Assembly (NCBI GenBank): GCA_028681335.1
Contig: JAQUIT010000004.1
Location: 1-64,000 of the forward strand
DNA from: Desulfuromonadaceae bacterium
Lineage (GTDB): Bacteria > Desulfobacterota > Desulfuromonadia > Geobacterales > Pseudopelobacteraceae
DNA: 64,000 bases
Reading direction: 5' to 3'
Of the stretch, positions 29,547-38,844 are shown piece after piece. Position numbers and translations under genes: made by a program. The notes under the pieces are model-generated. The model searched no databases. It worked only from the letters and a program-made list of their open reading frames with translations, and was not told where the DNA came from. How positions within the stretch are numbered: position 1 is the stretch's first letter; each line of letters starts with the position of its first letter.

Positions 29547-30026
29547 CTAGCGCTTAATCTTTTTTTCCATCTCCAGATCAAGGTTCTTTAAACGATCAAT
29601 ACTCTGGCGCAGCTCGCGATTCTCACGGCTCAAGAGAATATTCTGCTCACGTTCTTTTTCATCAGAAGCCAAATAGGACATCAACGGCGCAGATTGATGG
29701 GTCCAGAGACTGCGAGGATACTCTTTTTTCAGACGCTCAAGCAAGGCCAGTGAACGTGTCGTCCCCCTCCCCTCTCCATCTCTCAGATACAGCAGCGCCA
29801 ACCGGAACAGCGCCTCATCGGTCAAACCATCACGGGGAGGTGCAGCAACAACGTGTTCCAGCAGTTCTCTGGCCCGTTTTTCTTTTCCCCTCTGCAGCGA
29901 CTGCATCCCTTCCGCAAAAGAGCCCTCGCCCTCACCACCAAATCCCATCCCGAAGTTCGCACAGCCACCCGCTGACAGCAACGCCAGCAACATGAGGATG
30001 TAACCATGATATTTAAGCTGCCGCAC
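29547..30026 (-). CDS. Lipoprotein with TPR-like region and C-terminal coiled coil
   Basis: A 159-residue predicted lipoprotein of unknown function. The N-terminus has a short hydrophobic run ending in LLSAGGC, a lipobox with the acylated Cys. A helical region like one or two TPR units follows, and the last 45 residues form a charged coiled coil (SRENRELRQSIDRLKNLDLE). I place the start at a GTG (30026) because GGGAGG lies 6 bp upstream; it then overlaps the end of the GGDEF gene by 14 bp, which implies translational coupling and a shared function in the envelope. Confidence 0.7.
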   Translation of the reverse strand: MRQLKYHGYILMLLALLSAGGCANFGMGFGGEGEGSFAEGMQSLQRGKEKRARELLEHVVAAPPRDGLTDEALFRLALLYLRDGEGRGTTRSLALLERLKKEYPRSLWTHQSAPLMSYLASDEKEREQNILLSRENRELRQSIDRLKNLDLEMEKKIKR

Positions 30027-31332
30027 TACCCGCCTCCCGCACGATGATATAGTTACTCCCTGATGATTCCTTGACACGGTCTTTCACCTCTGCCGCCGCC
30101 GTGGCTATTTCGGCGGCCGTGGCATAGCTTCCCGGTTGACAGTTCAAAGCCGCGATGGAAATAGTTATCAAGGGGAAGTGGCGCGGCACACCATAACGGT
30201 CCACGCCTTCAATAAATCCTGCCACACAATCTTCCTCAGAATAGTAGGCCGGAATCATGGCATCAAATTCACGGATTATCCCCTGGCACGCCTTTTTTGC
30301 CAGCACATTGTTGATAATCACAACAAAGTCATCTCCGCCAATATGCCCGACAAAGGCATCGGGGTCTTTCAAGCTGTTCACTACATTATAGATAACCTGA
30401 CCGGCGTCCTTGATCAACTCACTCGCCTTAATATATCCATAGCGGTCATTATACGACTTGAAATTATCAAGATCAAGATAGCACATAGCGAACGGTACCC
30501 GTTCACGGAGACGTCTGTTGATGGAACGCTCAATGGCAATGTTGCCCGGCAGACGCGTCAACGGACTGGCATCAAGGCTTAACTGTTCGAGTTCTTTAAG
30601 CCGGATAGCCATACGCCTGAAGTCCTGGGACAATGAACCAATCTCGTCGCCAGCAGGAATCTGTGGATCATGGTCAAAGTCTCCGGCGGCAATACGATGC
30701 GTCGCCTTCTGCAGCTTGCCCATGGAGGAGGAGAATGCATAGACAAAAACGGCATCAATTCCAATTGCCAGGGCAATACCGGCAAGCGAAAGCCCGAGCG
30801 CCCAAGCCGAAGTGTTTGCTTCACGCTCACCGGCAATTTTCAGCTTTTGTTTCATACGCTGTTGCTGCTCACCCCTGACTTTTTCAATAGCAGCTTCAAC
30901 ACGTCCGGCAGCTTTTATAAAAGCAGTTTCTTCCACAGCCTTTCCGGCAAAGAGTTGCGCAGCCAACAAGCTATAAGTTTTATAGGCTGATGTCACCCTA
31001 TCGGGAGCAACATCACGGGAACGCAGTGCCAGGATTTCCAGTGCCTGGTCAAAAGCGGCAGATTGCTGTCCATGCAGCGTTATAAGATCCGACTGCCGGA
31101 GGATAATAAACTTCCTGGCGGTGCGCTCCTGCGCGAGCATCGTATCTTTCAGCGTAATTGCGGCCGTAATTGCAACAATATCATTACGGGCTATTTCATC
31201 TACCATACTGTGCATGGTGGACAGACCGCTAATCGCATATGACAGCGCCGCCACCAGGCAAATGCCGTTTATGGCAAAGCTGACAATCAACTTTTGCGTC
31301 AAGGTCAGGCGTATTTTTTTGGTATGCGACAT
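30013..31332 (-). CDS. Membrane GGDEF-domain signalling protein
   Basis: A 439-residue protein with two membrane segments (about residues 15-40 and 180-205) flanking a helical extracytoplasmic sensor like the four-helix-bundle module of chemoreceptors, then HAMP and a GGDEF domain. The active-site loop reads GHIGGDDF, a variant of GG(D/E)EF, and no RxxD inhibitory site precedes it, so diguanylate cyclase activity is possible but not assured. The ATG at 31332 (MSHTKK) is preferred over an upstream TTG. The downstream lipoprotein gene overlaps it. Confidence 0.85.
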   Translation of the reverse strand: MSHTKKIRLTLTQKLIVSFAINGICLVAALSYAISGLSTMHSMVDEIARNDIVAITAAITLKDTMLAQERTARKFIILRQSDLITLHGQQSAAFDQALEILALRSRDVAPDRVTSAYKTYSLLAAQLFAGKAVEETAFIKAAGRVEAAIEKVRGEQQQRMKQKLKIAGEREANTSAWALGLSLAGIALAIGIDAVFVYAFSSSMGKLQKATHRIAAGDFDHDPQIPAGDEIGSLSQDFRRMAIRLKELEQLSLDASPLTRLPGNIAIERSINRRLRERVPFAMCYLDLDNFKSYNDRYGYIKASELIKDAGQVIYNVVNSLKDPDAFVGHIGGDDFVVIINNVLAKKACQGIIREFDAMIPAYYSEEDCVAGFIEGVDRYGVPRHFPLITISIAALNCQPGSYATAAEIATAAAEVKDRVKESSGSNYIIVREAGSAAA

Positions 31333-31476
31333 ATAATCGTTTCCATTTATCAAGATGATTCGGTTGGGTTACTATCATTCACAGAACGGACCGCAACAGT
31401 GAATAAACTTCTAACTTTTGAACTGTACTCCTTAAGATAAATTTCTGATACAAAATCCATTGTTACTGTTAAGTCC

Positions 31477-31516
31477 CGCCCTATAACAGCCTCCTGTCAG
31501 AGACTGTTATAGGGCG
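31477..31516 (+). terminator. Orphan hairpin terminator in a divergent region
   Basis: A 13-bp perfect stem (CGCCCTATAACAG with its complement) and a 14-nt loop are followed by CTTTTATATC on the plus strand. It lies between two divergent genes and upstream of the promoter at 31623, so it ends no annotated gene. The remainder of this 343-bp region holds only that promoter. Confidence 0.65.
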
Positions 31517-31622
31517 CTTTTATATCACGACTGAGTAGTCTGTCAATGAAATCGCAGAGGGTTGACAAGGTCGTTAACCGGCACCAGACATCTAGCTAAC
31601 GGTTATTTTTTCAGCAAGTTAG

Positions 31623-31650
31623 TTGTAATCCAAAAGAATAACGTTATAAT
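31623..31650 (+). promoter_or_regulatory. Sigma-70-type promoter of the DJ-1/HD-GYP gene
   Basis: TTGTAA (31623-31628), a 16-nt spacer and a perfect TATAAT (31645-31650). The start codon at 31676 follows about 20 bp after the expected transcription start, with CCGGAGG between, giving a very short leader. Confidence 0.6.
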
Positions 31651-31675
31651 CAGTCAATTATCCGGAGGTATTTAT

Positions 31676-32836
31676 ATGGCAAAAGTGTTCATGGCGCTAG
31701 CGCCCGGTTTTGAAGAGATTGAAACGCTGACGGTCGTTGACATCCTGCGCAGAGCTGAAATAGAGGTTGTTCTGGGAGGACTTATGCCCGGTCCGGTTGC
31801 GGGTGCCCATAACGTCAGCATTATCCCGGACTCGACGATAGATGCCGTCAACGTCGGTGCCTTTGACATGCTCATTCTCCCAGGTGGACAGCCGGGAACC
31901 GACAATCTCAACGCAGACCAGCGCATTCATAAACTTCTCAAAGAATTTGCCGCCAAAGAAAAGCTGATTGGCGCTATCTGCGCCGCTCCGATTGTACTCG
32001 CTGCTGCCGGACTGCTGAACGGCAAAAAAGTGACCTGCTACCCGTCATACCGGGATCAATTAAGTGGCGGTATCTATGAGGAGGCGCCCGTTGTCAGCGA
32101 CGGCAGCTTCATTACCAGCCAGGGCCCCGGCACAGCAATTCAATTCGGACTTGCCATAGTTACCAGACTGGCCGGACGTCACACATCAGATGGAATTGCC
32201 AAAGCGATGCTGGTTAAACATACTTCGGCTGAAATATGGAACCCGGGGCTATTCAGCAGCACCATTCAGGCCATGCTTGGAGCATTGGAGATGAAAGACA
32301 GCTATACGCAGGGGCAGGCACAGAGGGTTGCCGAATACTGCCTGAGTATAGGTTCACGGCTTAAACTTCCAATCATCGAGATGCGCGACCTGTATCTGGG
32401 TGCAATGCTCCACGATATCGGCAAATACAACACCGCCGAAGACGTCCTTAACAAGCCGGATAGCCTCAATTTGCGCGAGGAGACACTGACACGCGAGCAC
32501 ACCCTGAAGGGAACGCTTTTTGTTGTCGGCATCAACAACATTAGTCACATCGGCCCGACTATTCTCCACCATCACGAACATTGGGACGGCTCCGGTTATC
32601 CCGGTCGTTTGAAAGGCGAGCAGATTCCACTTCATGCCCGGATTGTTGCCGTAGCAGACGCGTACGATGCAATGACCTCCAACCGCTCCTATCGGGACGG
32701 GCTTGACAAAGAGACCGCTATGCGCGAACTTCTAAAGAAGAAAGATTCGCAGTTCGACCCATTTATTGTCGATATTTTCATTGAATGCCTGAACGATTCA
32801 CCGTTCGAGATAAAAGATTTCAGTTACTATTTCTAA
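31676..32836 (+). CDS. DJ-1/PfpI domain fused to an HD-GYP-type domain
   Basis: A 386-residue fusion. Residues 1-185 are a DJ-1/YajL-like domain (FMALAPGFEEIETL at the start; nucleophile-elbow Cys in AICAAPIVLAAAG near 104; then GKKVTCYPSY). Residues 190-386 are an HD-GYP-like phosphodiesterase domain: MLHDIGKY, EHTLKG, HHHEHWDGSGYP and ARIVAVADAYDAMTSNRSYR. The first metal-ligand His of HD-GYP domains (usually in a GHS motif) appears replaced by Gln in TQGQAQRVAEY, so cyclic-di-GMP hydrolysis is uncertain. The start is set by CCGGAGG. A role joining stress or glycation sensing to nucleotide signalling is only a guess. Confidence 0.88.
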   Translation: MAKVFMALAPGFEEIETLTVVDILRRAEIEVVLGGLMPGPVAGAHNVSIIPDSTIDAVNVGAFDMLILPGGQPGTDNLNADQRIHKLLKEFAAKEKLIGAICAAPIVLAAAGLLNGKKVTCYPSYRDQLSGGIYEEAPVVSDGSFITSQGPGTAIQFGLAIVTRLAGRHTSDGIAKAMLVKHTSAEIWNPGLFSSTIQAMLGALEMKDSYTQGQAQRVAEYCLSIGSRLKLPIIEMRDLYLGAMLHDIGKYNTAEDVLNKPDSLNLREETLTREHTLKGTLFVVGINNISHIGPTILHHHEHWDGSGYPGRLKGEQIPLHARIVAVADAYDAMTSNRSYRDGLDKETAMRELLKKKDSQFDPFIVDIFIECLNDSPFEIKDFSYYF

Positions 32837-32877
32837 CAGCTTTTAATCCATCACATCCTGACCGTATCATTTATGCA

Positions 32878-32948
32878 ATACTATATTAAGCCAACACAAA
32901 ACCCGCCTCCAAAAGGAGAGCGGGTTTTGTGTTGGCTTAATATAGTAT
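32878..32948. terminator. Very long perfect inverted repeat between convergent genes
   Basis: Two 29-bp arms are perfectly complementary around a 13-nt centre (CTCC, AAAA, GGAG and one extra A), making a 71-nt hairpin. It lies between the convergent HD-GYP and chemoreceptor genes. The inner part with GCGGGTTTTG resembles a normal terminator on either strand, but the arms are far longer than such a terminator needs. Confidence 0.85.
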
Positions 32949-32971
32949 GTATCGCCATACAAACGTTAAGC

Positions 32972-35389
32972 TTACAATTTAAACCACTTCGCGGTCTCAT
33001 TCAGTCCTGCTGCCGTAACAGCCAGGTTCTCAGATGATTTTTTAACGTCGACAAAAGCGCTCTTTATCTGTTTGGCAACGGCAGCAATACTATTCATCCC
33101 GTTGGAAATATCGTCCGAGGTTGCCGACTGCTCTTCAGCAGCAACAGCAATCCTATCAACCATATCCGAGACACTCTCCATATTTCCAACAATTTCATCG
33201 ATAGAAGTTACTGATTCATTAACTATGGCGACAACCCGGTCAACAGAAGAGCTTTCATCCTGAATAAGCCTTACCGCCGATTCCACACCAGAGCGCATTG
33301 CAGATACACTGTGGACAATCTCTTCGGTTGCCTCCGAGGTCTTGGCTGCGAGCTTTCTTACTTCATCGGCAACGACAGCAAACCCCCTGCCCTGATCACC
33401 GGCTCGGGCGGCTTCAATCGCGGCGTTAAGAGCTAACAGGTTCGTCTGGTCGGCAATGTCGCTTATGAGCGAAACGATACCGGTAATTTCCTGTGATTGA
33501 GTGCCGAGTTTTTCAACCTCAAGGGCTGAAGATTTGATTGTGTCCGCAAATAAATGCAACTCTTCAACAGCGATATGCATTTTTTCGCGTCCGGTTTCTG
33601 CCGCTTTTTTCATCGTAGCAGCAGTTACGGCAGTTGTGTTGGCATTATCAGAAACTTCATTGATGGTCTGTGACATCTGGGTCATGGCAAGCGCTGACTG
33701 TTCGATTCGTCCCGTCTGCTCGTCTGTCCCCTCTTCCAAAGAAGAGGAGGTCAAAGAGAGCTCTTCAGAACTGCTGGCTAACGTATCGGTAGCCTCACCT
33801 ATTTTCAACGCTATATCATGCAGATTTTCAACCATTTTTGCCATAGCAGCCTGAACCCTGCCAATTTCATCTTTGCGATCTGATTTAATGATACAGCGGA
33901 GATCGCCACCGGCAATTGACTCTGCAGTCTTTAACAGTCCATTCAACGGTCCGGACACCGCCTTATATATCCACAGACCAAAAACTAATCCCAAAACTAT
34001 TGCAATGACTCCGATAGCAAGAATAAGCCCTAGACTCTTGCGGATCATAGTATTTACGGATGCTAGCGATTTTTCCTGTTCACCCTGCGCAATAGAAACA
34101 GTTTGACGGCTTTTTTCAGCCTGTTTAATCACAATGTTTCGCAATTTGCTGATTTCACGTGAAGTTTCTTCGCGCATTGTTATTACATTGTTGAGTTTTT
34201 CAGTAACCCCTCCAGCGGCAAAGAGCGCTGTACGAATGCTATTCAGACCACTGATTGCTCCATTCATAACTGCAAGTTCTTTTGTCGCTTTAATTTTTTT
34301 CAGGCTTCGTTCAAGATCAGTTTGTGATTTGGCAATTTTTACATAAAGTGAATTAATAGCTGTGGAGATCGCATTTATCTCCTCGCTTGATCTCACGGTA
34401 AACAATCTGATTGCCAGTGCTTCAACACTTGTTCCGTAGGCGACCAACTCAGCGTTGCTTGACAATGCATCAATCGCTATATTAGACCGGTTGAAGGCTA
34501 CTGTTTGCTTCGCCGTCACATCACCTACCTGATCTTCAGTTGTTTCAATTTCAGCATTAAGCACAGCAACAATATCTTTGGTTATGGCGTTCAATTCAGC
34601 GCTCAGTGATTCTGCTTTTGCAACTTCATTATTGGTCAGCGCCGTATAATATTCTTCAGTTTTGGCGGCAAACGTTTTGGTGGCATTCTGTATTTGTTGA
34701 TTGTGCTTAACCGTGCCGTTTTGCTGAATATTATTAATCAACGCCTTTGCTTCCGAGTGTTTTTTGCTGACATCGCCCTTTTGAGACTGGAGCAACACGA
34801 CAAGCACATCCTTCATACGAGCTTTTACCATCTCCATACCGGGCAGTTTATCAGCAGATACGTTACGGACAGCGACGGCGTTTATATACGAAGCCGAACT
34901 GGATATTTGCAGAGTTTTAACCAATGCCGCCAGATTTTTTAACCGCGACATGGCCTCATTAATCCGTTTGCTATTCAACTCACCAGCTACGCGGGCGTCA
35001 TCTTCTGCTCTTAGGCTACCTTCGACAGACCGGGACAGGGTATCTGAGACACTTTTAAGGCTTTCGTATGCACTGTATTTTTCACCTGACATTGTTTCAA
35101 GTGAATCCTGAGCCTTTTTGACGGAAGCGAGTGACTTTTCAGCTTCCGAACGAAACTGGACAAGTTCATCCATGTTCCGCGATGCACCGACTTTTACCAG
35201 ATCTGCTGTCGTTACCTGAATGGTGCGCTCGAACTCTACCGTCCTCAACTGAAAAGGTGTGCTCTTCTCTGTGAGATACGTCAGCTTGCTTTTGATGAAC
35301 CCCATGCTCACGTAGCTTGTCGTAGCGATAGTACCGACGATAACCGCGACGATGACGACGTTAAGAAACAATTTCATTTTAATTGTCAT
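32972..35389 (-). CDS. Methyl-accepting chemotaxis protein
   Basis: An 805-residue transmembrane chemoreceptor. Two membrane segments (about residues 8-28 and 475-497) enclose an unusually large, mostly helical periplasmic region of some 440 residues; a HAMP domain and the cytoplasmic signalling domain follow. The hairpin tip reads [36 protein letters not shown], the CheA/CheW-binding core. The ATG at 35389 has GGAG upstream and is preferred over an upstream in-frame start. The ligand is unknown. No che genes are nearby. Confidence 0.93.
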   Translation of the reverse strand: MTIKMKLFLNVVIVAVIVGTIATTSYVSMGFIKSKLTYLTEKSTPFQLRTVEFERTIQVTTADLVKVGASRNMDELVQFRSEAEKSLASVKKAQDSLETMSGEKYSAYESLKSVSDTLSRSVEGSLRAEDDARVAGELNSKRINEAMSRLKNLAALVKTLQISSSASYINAVAVRNVSADKLPGMEMVKARMKDVLVVLLQSQKGDVSKKHSEAKALINNIQQNGTVKHNQQIQNATKTFAAKTEEYYTALTNNEVAKAESLSAELNAITKDIVAVLNAEIETTEDQVGDVTAKQTVAFNRSNIAIDALSSNAELVAYGTSVEALAIRLFTVRSSEEINAISTAINSLYVKIAKSQTDLERSLKKIKATKELAVMNGAISGLNSIRTALFAAGGVTEKLNNVITMREETSREISKLRNIVIKQAEKSRQTVSIAQGEQEKSLASVNTMIRKSLGLILAIGVIAIVLGLVFGLWIYKAVSGPLNGLLKTAESIAGGDLRCIIKSDRKDEIGRVQAAMAKMVENLHDIALKIGEATDTLASSSEELSLTSSSLEEGTDEQTGRIEQSALAMTQMSQTINEVSDNANTTAVTAATMKKAAETGREKMHIAVEELHLFADTIKSSALEVEKLGTQSQEITGIVSLISDIADQTNLLALNAAIEAARAGDQGRGFAVVADEVRKLAAKTSEATEEIVHSVSAMRSGVESAVRLIQDESSSVDRVVAIVNESVTSIDEIVGNMESVSDMVDRIAVAAEEQSATSDDISNGMNSIAAVAKQIKSAFVDVKKSSENLAVTAAGLNETAKWFKL

Positions 35390-35616
35390 GAAACGACTCC
35401 TTGCCCGTGTTAATTTAAGCTCGCACAATACGACAATTTTGCATAACAAACCATAACATTTAGACTTTAATTAACAGAGAGAAGTAAAAAAGAGGGAGAG
35501 GACTGTAACTCAACGTTTTACGGCGAGGTTTTTTTACAAAACATTTTCAAACGCTAACCAACAGAAATGTTTTGCTCGTTGCGTTAATGCAGTAAAATAT
35601 TTAATGAACACACCAA

Positions 35617-37137
35617 TTAGCCTGTCAGGTTGAACTGCTTTATTTTTCGATACAACGTATTCCTCCCGATTCCCAAAGATCGTGCCGTTTCTGTAATATT
35701 CCACTGGTGTAGATTCAGTGCCTTTTTAATAGTATCTTCCTCAATCTCTTTAAGCCCTCGTGGTACCGTAGAAGTGACTCCTTTCATGCGCATTGCCGAG
35801 AGGACTTCAACCTCAATCCCACGCAGAGCATCGAGCAGACGGTCTAATTCCGGCCCTTCAAGCGACTCAAACATATTCCCGCTACCCGACCGTCCCTGGA
35901 AACCCTCGCAAGCAAGAAGAAAATCTTTCGCACCGGGCATCTCCATCTTCGCCGCCTTCACCGGGGGTAAAGCGGCACCCTGAAAACGGTCATTCAGATG
36001 GGTGGAAAGAATGGTATCGTCGGGACACATCACCACTGCCCGCCGCATGACATTGGCCAGCTCACGGATATTTCCCGGCCAACCGTGGTTCTGCAGCAAG
36101 AGCATGGCCGACGGTGAAATGTGCGCCTTTGGGTTGAACAGACTCACAAAATGCTCTGCCAGCAGCGGGATGTCCTCACGCCGTTGCTGTAACGAGGGGA
36201 GTTCCAGACGCACCACATTCAGGCGATAGTACAGGTCCTCACGGAAGGTTTTCTCGCTGATGGCCTCTTCAAGATTTACATTGGTAGCCGCAATCACCCG
36301 CACATCGCTCTTTATCGGTCGTTCGCCGCCTACCCGCATGAATTCACCGGTTTCCAGCACCCTCAGCAGTTTTACCTGGATCATCGGGCTGGCGTCGCCA
36401 ATCTCGTCGAGCAGCAGTGTGCCATGGTTGGCCAGTTCGAATATGCCGCGACGGGTCTGATTGGCTCCGGTAAAAGCCCCACGTTCATGGCCGAACAGTT
36501 CACTTTCAAGGAGATTTTCCGGAAGGGCACCGCAGTTCACCGGAATGAATGCACCCTCGGCGCGGTTTGATGCGGCGTGAATGAAACGTGCCAACACCTC
36601 CTTGCCGGTGCCGGTTTTCCCCTGAATCAGTACATTAATGTTCTTGCCGGCGACCTTGTACGCCAGTGAAACAAGGCGCCGCATCAGCGGTGAACTGCCG
36701 ATCTGGAAACCGACGGCACTTGCTACTTCTGACCATTCTTCCTTGCCATGTCCTCCCTGCTGCTGCGAATTTCTCTGGGCAACGGCCCGGGCGATCAGAT
36801 CCTCTATCTCGCCGATGTCGTCGAACGGTTTCTCCAGGTATTCATACGCTCCCTGCTGCATGGCTGTCACCGCCGTTTTGACGGTACTGTAGCCGGTCAT
36901 GATAATGACCTCGCACGCCGGCTGGCGGGATTTGATCGCCTGGAGAAGAGTAAGGCCATCGGTGTCCGGCAGCTTAAGGTCAACCATGGCAACGCTGAAG
37001 CTGTGAGCGGCCAGGGCAAGCAGCGCATCCGGCCCGTTGGTGGCCGTCGTCACCTCATACCCCTTCTTCGTCAACAAACGGCGAAAAAAGCTGCAGACAT
37101 CCGCTTCGTCATCAATGATCAATATTTGAACAGGCAA
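35617..37137 (-). CDS. NtrC-family sigma-54 response regulator
   Basis: A 506-residue activator: receiver domain (residues 1-120, phospho-Asp53 in VDLKLPD), AAA+ domain with Walker A GKTGTGKE and the sigma-54 contact loop GAFTGA, and a C-terminal Fis-type helix-turn-helix (NITETARSLGIGRNTLYRKI). It follows the histidine kinase gene by 24 bp, which in turn follows the alcohol dehydrogenase gene by 24 bp, so all three form one operon. It likely binds the 19-bp palindromes upstream of that operon and of the second dehydrogenase gene. Confidence 0.93.
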   Translation of the reverse strand: MPVQILIIDDEADVCSFFRRLLTKKGYEVTTATNGPDALLALAAHSFSVAMVDLKLPDTDGLTLLQAIKSRQPACEVIIMTGYSTVKTAVTAMQQGAYEYLEKPFDDIGEIEDLIARAVAQRNSQQQGGHGKEEWSEVASAVGFQIGSSPLMRRLVSLAYKVAGKNINVLIQGKTGTGKEVLARFIHAASNRAEGAFIPVNCGALPENLLESELFGHERGAFTGANQTRRGIFELANHGTLLLDEIGDASPMIQVKLLRVLETGEFMRVGGERPIKSDVRVIAATNVNLEEAISEKTFREDLYYRLNVVRLELPSLQQRREDIPLLAEHFVSLFNPKAHISPSAMLLLQNHGWPGNIRELANVMRRAVVMCPDDTILSTHLNDRFQGAALPPVKAAKMEMPGAKDFLLACEGFQGRSGSGNMFESLEGPELDRLLDALRGIEVEVLSAMRMKGVTSTVPRGLKEIEEDTIKKALNLHQWNITETARSLGIGRNTLYRKIKQFNLTG

Positions 37138-37161
37138 TAGACTCTCCTTCTTTTTACACTA

Positions 37162-38820
37162 TCATGGTTGGTCAAGCGGCAGTACCAGAGAGAAGGTGCT
37201 CCCCTGGCCCGGCTTACTGGTGACTTCTATGGTCCCGTTGTGGGACTCGGCTATCCCGAGACTGACCGAGAGACCGAGGCCGGTCCCCTTGGTGGCTTCC
37301 TTACTGGTATAAAACGGCGTAAAGATCTTGGCCATGTTTTCAGGCGGAATTCCGATACCGTTGTCGGTAACGCTGAGAACAACGTTGCGGCGCCCGTTCT
37401 TAATCTGCAGCTCCGTTGCCACATCAATTATCCTCTCTCTCATTTCCACGGTTTCAAGCGCGTCCCGGGAGTTGATCAGAAAGTTAGTCAGCACCTGCTG
37501 GATCTGGGGACCGTTGGCGGTCAAGCTCGGCAGGTCCGGCGCCAAGTGTTCTACAATTTTGATCTGGTTTCTGTTGATCTGGTACTTGACCATACCGAGC
37601 ACCAGGTGCACCTCGGCATTCAGATTGATTTCCGTCGCCGGTTGTTGATCCTGTCGGGAAAAGGTCAGCAGATTCTGAATTATCCGCTTGCAGCGCAGTC
37701 CGGAAGTGGCAATGTCATCCAACTCACCGGCGTGCTCAGTTTGGCCGCTCTCCCGCAGCTCCCTTGCCACCAGCTGAGCCGTGCCGATAATTACCGTCAT
37801 CGGGCTATTCAGTTCGTGGGCCACTCCGGCAGCTAGTTCGCCCAGAGCAGCCAGCTTGGCTGACTGCACCAACTGACCCTCCATCTTGATCTTCTCGGTT
37901 ACATCTTTGAGGATAATCGTCACCGCAGAGAGAATCTTGTTCTCATTCAATACCGGATAGTAAGAGATATCCAGCACAACCCCTGACTCAGTCTGCCAGC
38001 GTTGATAAACCGGCTGCCCACTCCGCTGGACCTCCTGAATAGGACAATCCGGGCAGGTCTCCGTGCGGCCATGCATCTTGGCAAAACATTTCCTGCTATT
38101 CGCCTTATCCCAGAAACCCTTTAATTCTGCGGGTAGCCGGCCGTTATGGAGCAGAACATTGTAGTCGGTGTCAATTAACAGGATCGGGTCGGTCACCGCC
38201 ATAAAGGTGGACTCCCATTCGTCCTTGGCCCGTGACACCTGCTTGTAGAGCCGGGAATTCTGGATGCTGATCGACAGTTGATCGGCAAGATGCTCAGTGA
38301 AGGTGAGGTCTGTTTCGTCATAGACACCAACAACGGTACTGGCAACGATCAGGGCTCCGATTACCTCGTCCCGCTTGAACATCGGGGATATTGCCATTGA
38401 GCGAAGCGGCCCTGGATAGAATGGATCAATCTGGACATGACTGAGCTCCTCCGGCGGGAGGTTGAAGATACCGGCACGCTTCTCCTGTATGACTTTGAGG
38501 GAAGGAGAATGGGCGGGGAAATTGTCGATCCGGCAAAAATCTCGTGGCATTAGTGCCTTGAGAATCAGACCGTTGCTCTTCACCGCCACCAGGCCGAGAA
38601 AATCGCAGGGAAGTGTCTGAGGAAGTCTGGCAAAGGTCCGTTCGATGATATCAGCAATTGACATATCGATATTGATATCCCTGGCCAGTTGATGCAGAAT
38701 CTCCAGTCGGCTGTTCTGCTTCAGCACCTCCTGGCTTCGTTTTTTCAGCTCGACGTAGTAGTTGAGTTTAGACGAATCGACGCCGGTCAGCTGTTCCAGC
38801 AGTTTTTCTCTCTCATCCAC
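37162..38820 (-). CDS. Soluble GAF-PAS sensor histidine kinase
   Basis: A 552-residue kinase without membrane segments, so it senses a cytoplasmic signal. A GAF-like domain (about 35-190) is followed by a PAS domain (about 205-320) with a Cys/His-rich stretch CFAKMHGRTETCPDCPI, then HisKA with phospho-accepting His335 in GVAHELNSPMTV and an HATPase domain (DNGIGIP, GTGLGLS). It is the apparent partner of the adjacent sigma-54 regulator. The Cys-rich PAS motif may bind metal or a redox group; this is unproven. Confidence 0.9.
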   Translation of the reverse strand: MDEREKLLEQLTGVDSSKLNYYVELKKRSQEVLKQNSRLEILHQLARDINIDMSIADIIERTFARLPQTLPCDFLGLVAVKSNGLILKALMPRDFCRIDNFPAHSPSLKVIQEKRAGIFNLPPEELSHVQIDPFYPGPLRSMAISPMFKRDEVIGALIVASTVVGVYDETDLTFTEHLADQLSISIQNSRLYKQVSRAKDEWESTFMAVTDPILLIDTDYNVLLHNGRLPAELKGFWDKANSRKCFAKMHGRTETCPDCPIQEVQRSGQPVYQRWQTESGVVLDISYYPVLNENKILSAVTIILKDVTEKIKMEGQLVQSAKLAALGELAAGVAHELNSPMTVIIGTAQLVARELRESGQTEHAGELDDIATSGLRCKRIIQNLLTFSRQDQQPATEINLNAEVHLVLGMVKYQINRNQIKIVEHLAPDLPSLTANGPQIQQVLTNFLINSRDALETVEMRERIIDVATELQIKNGRRNVVLSVTDNGIGIPPENMAKIFTPFYTSKEATKGTGLGLSVSLGIAESHNGTIEVTSKPGQGSTFSLVLPLDQP

Positions 38821-38844
38821 GGTAGTTTCCTCGCTCGATGGTGA

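Noticed and set aside
31565-31618. TTGACA and a TAACCG/CGGTTA stem followed by TTTTTT
   Set aside because: The TTGACA has no matching -10 at normal distance, and the stem is only 6 bp with a 19-nt loop, so neither was called.
31333-31675. Possible cyclic-di-GMP riboswitch between the GGDEF and HD-GYP genes
   Set aside because: I looked for the conserved core blocks of the class I element and did not see them; the only strong structure is a plain terminator-like hairpin.
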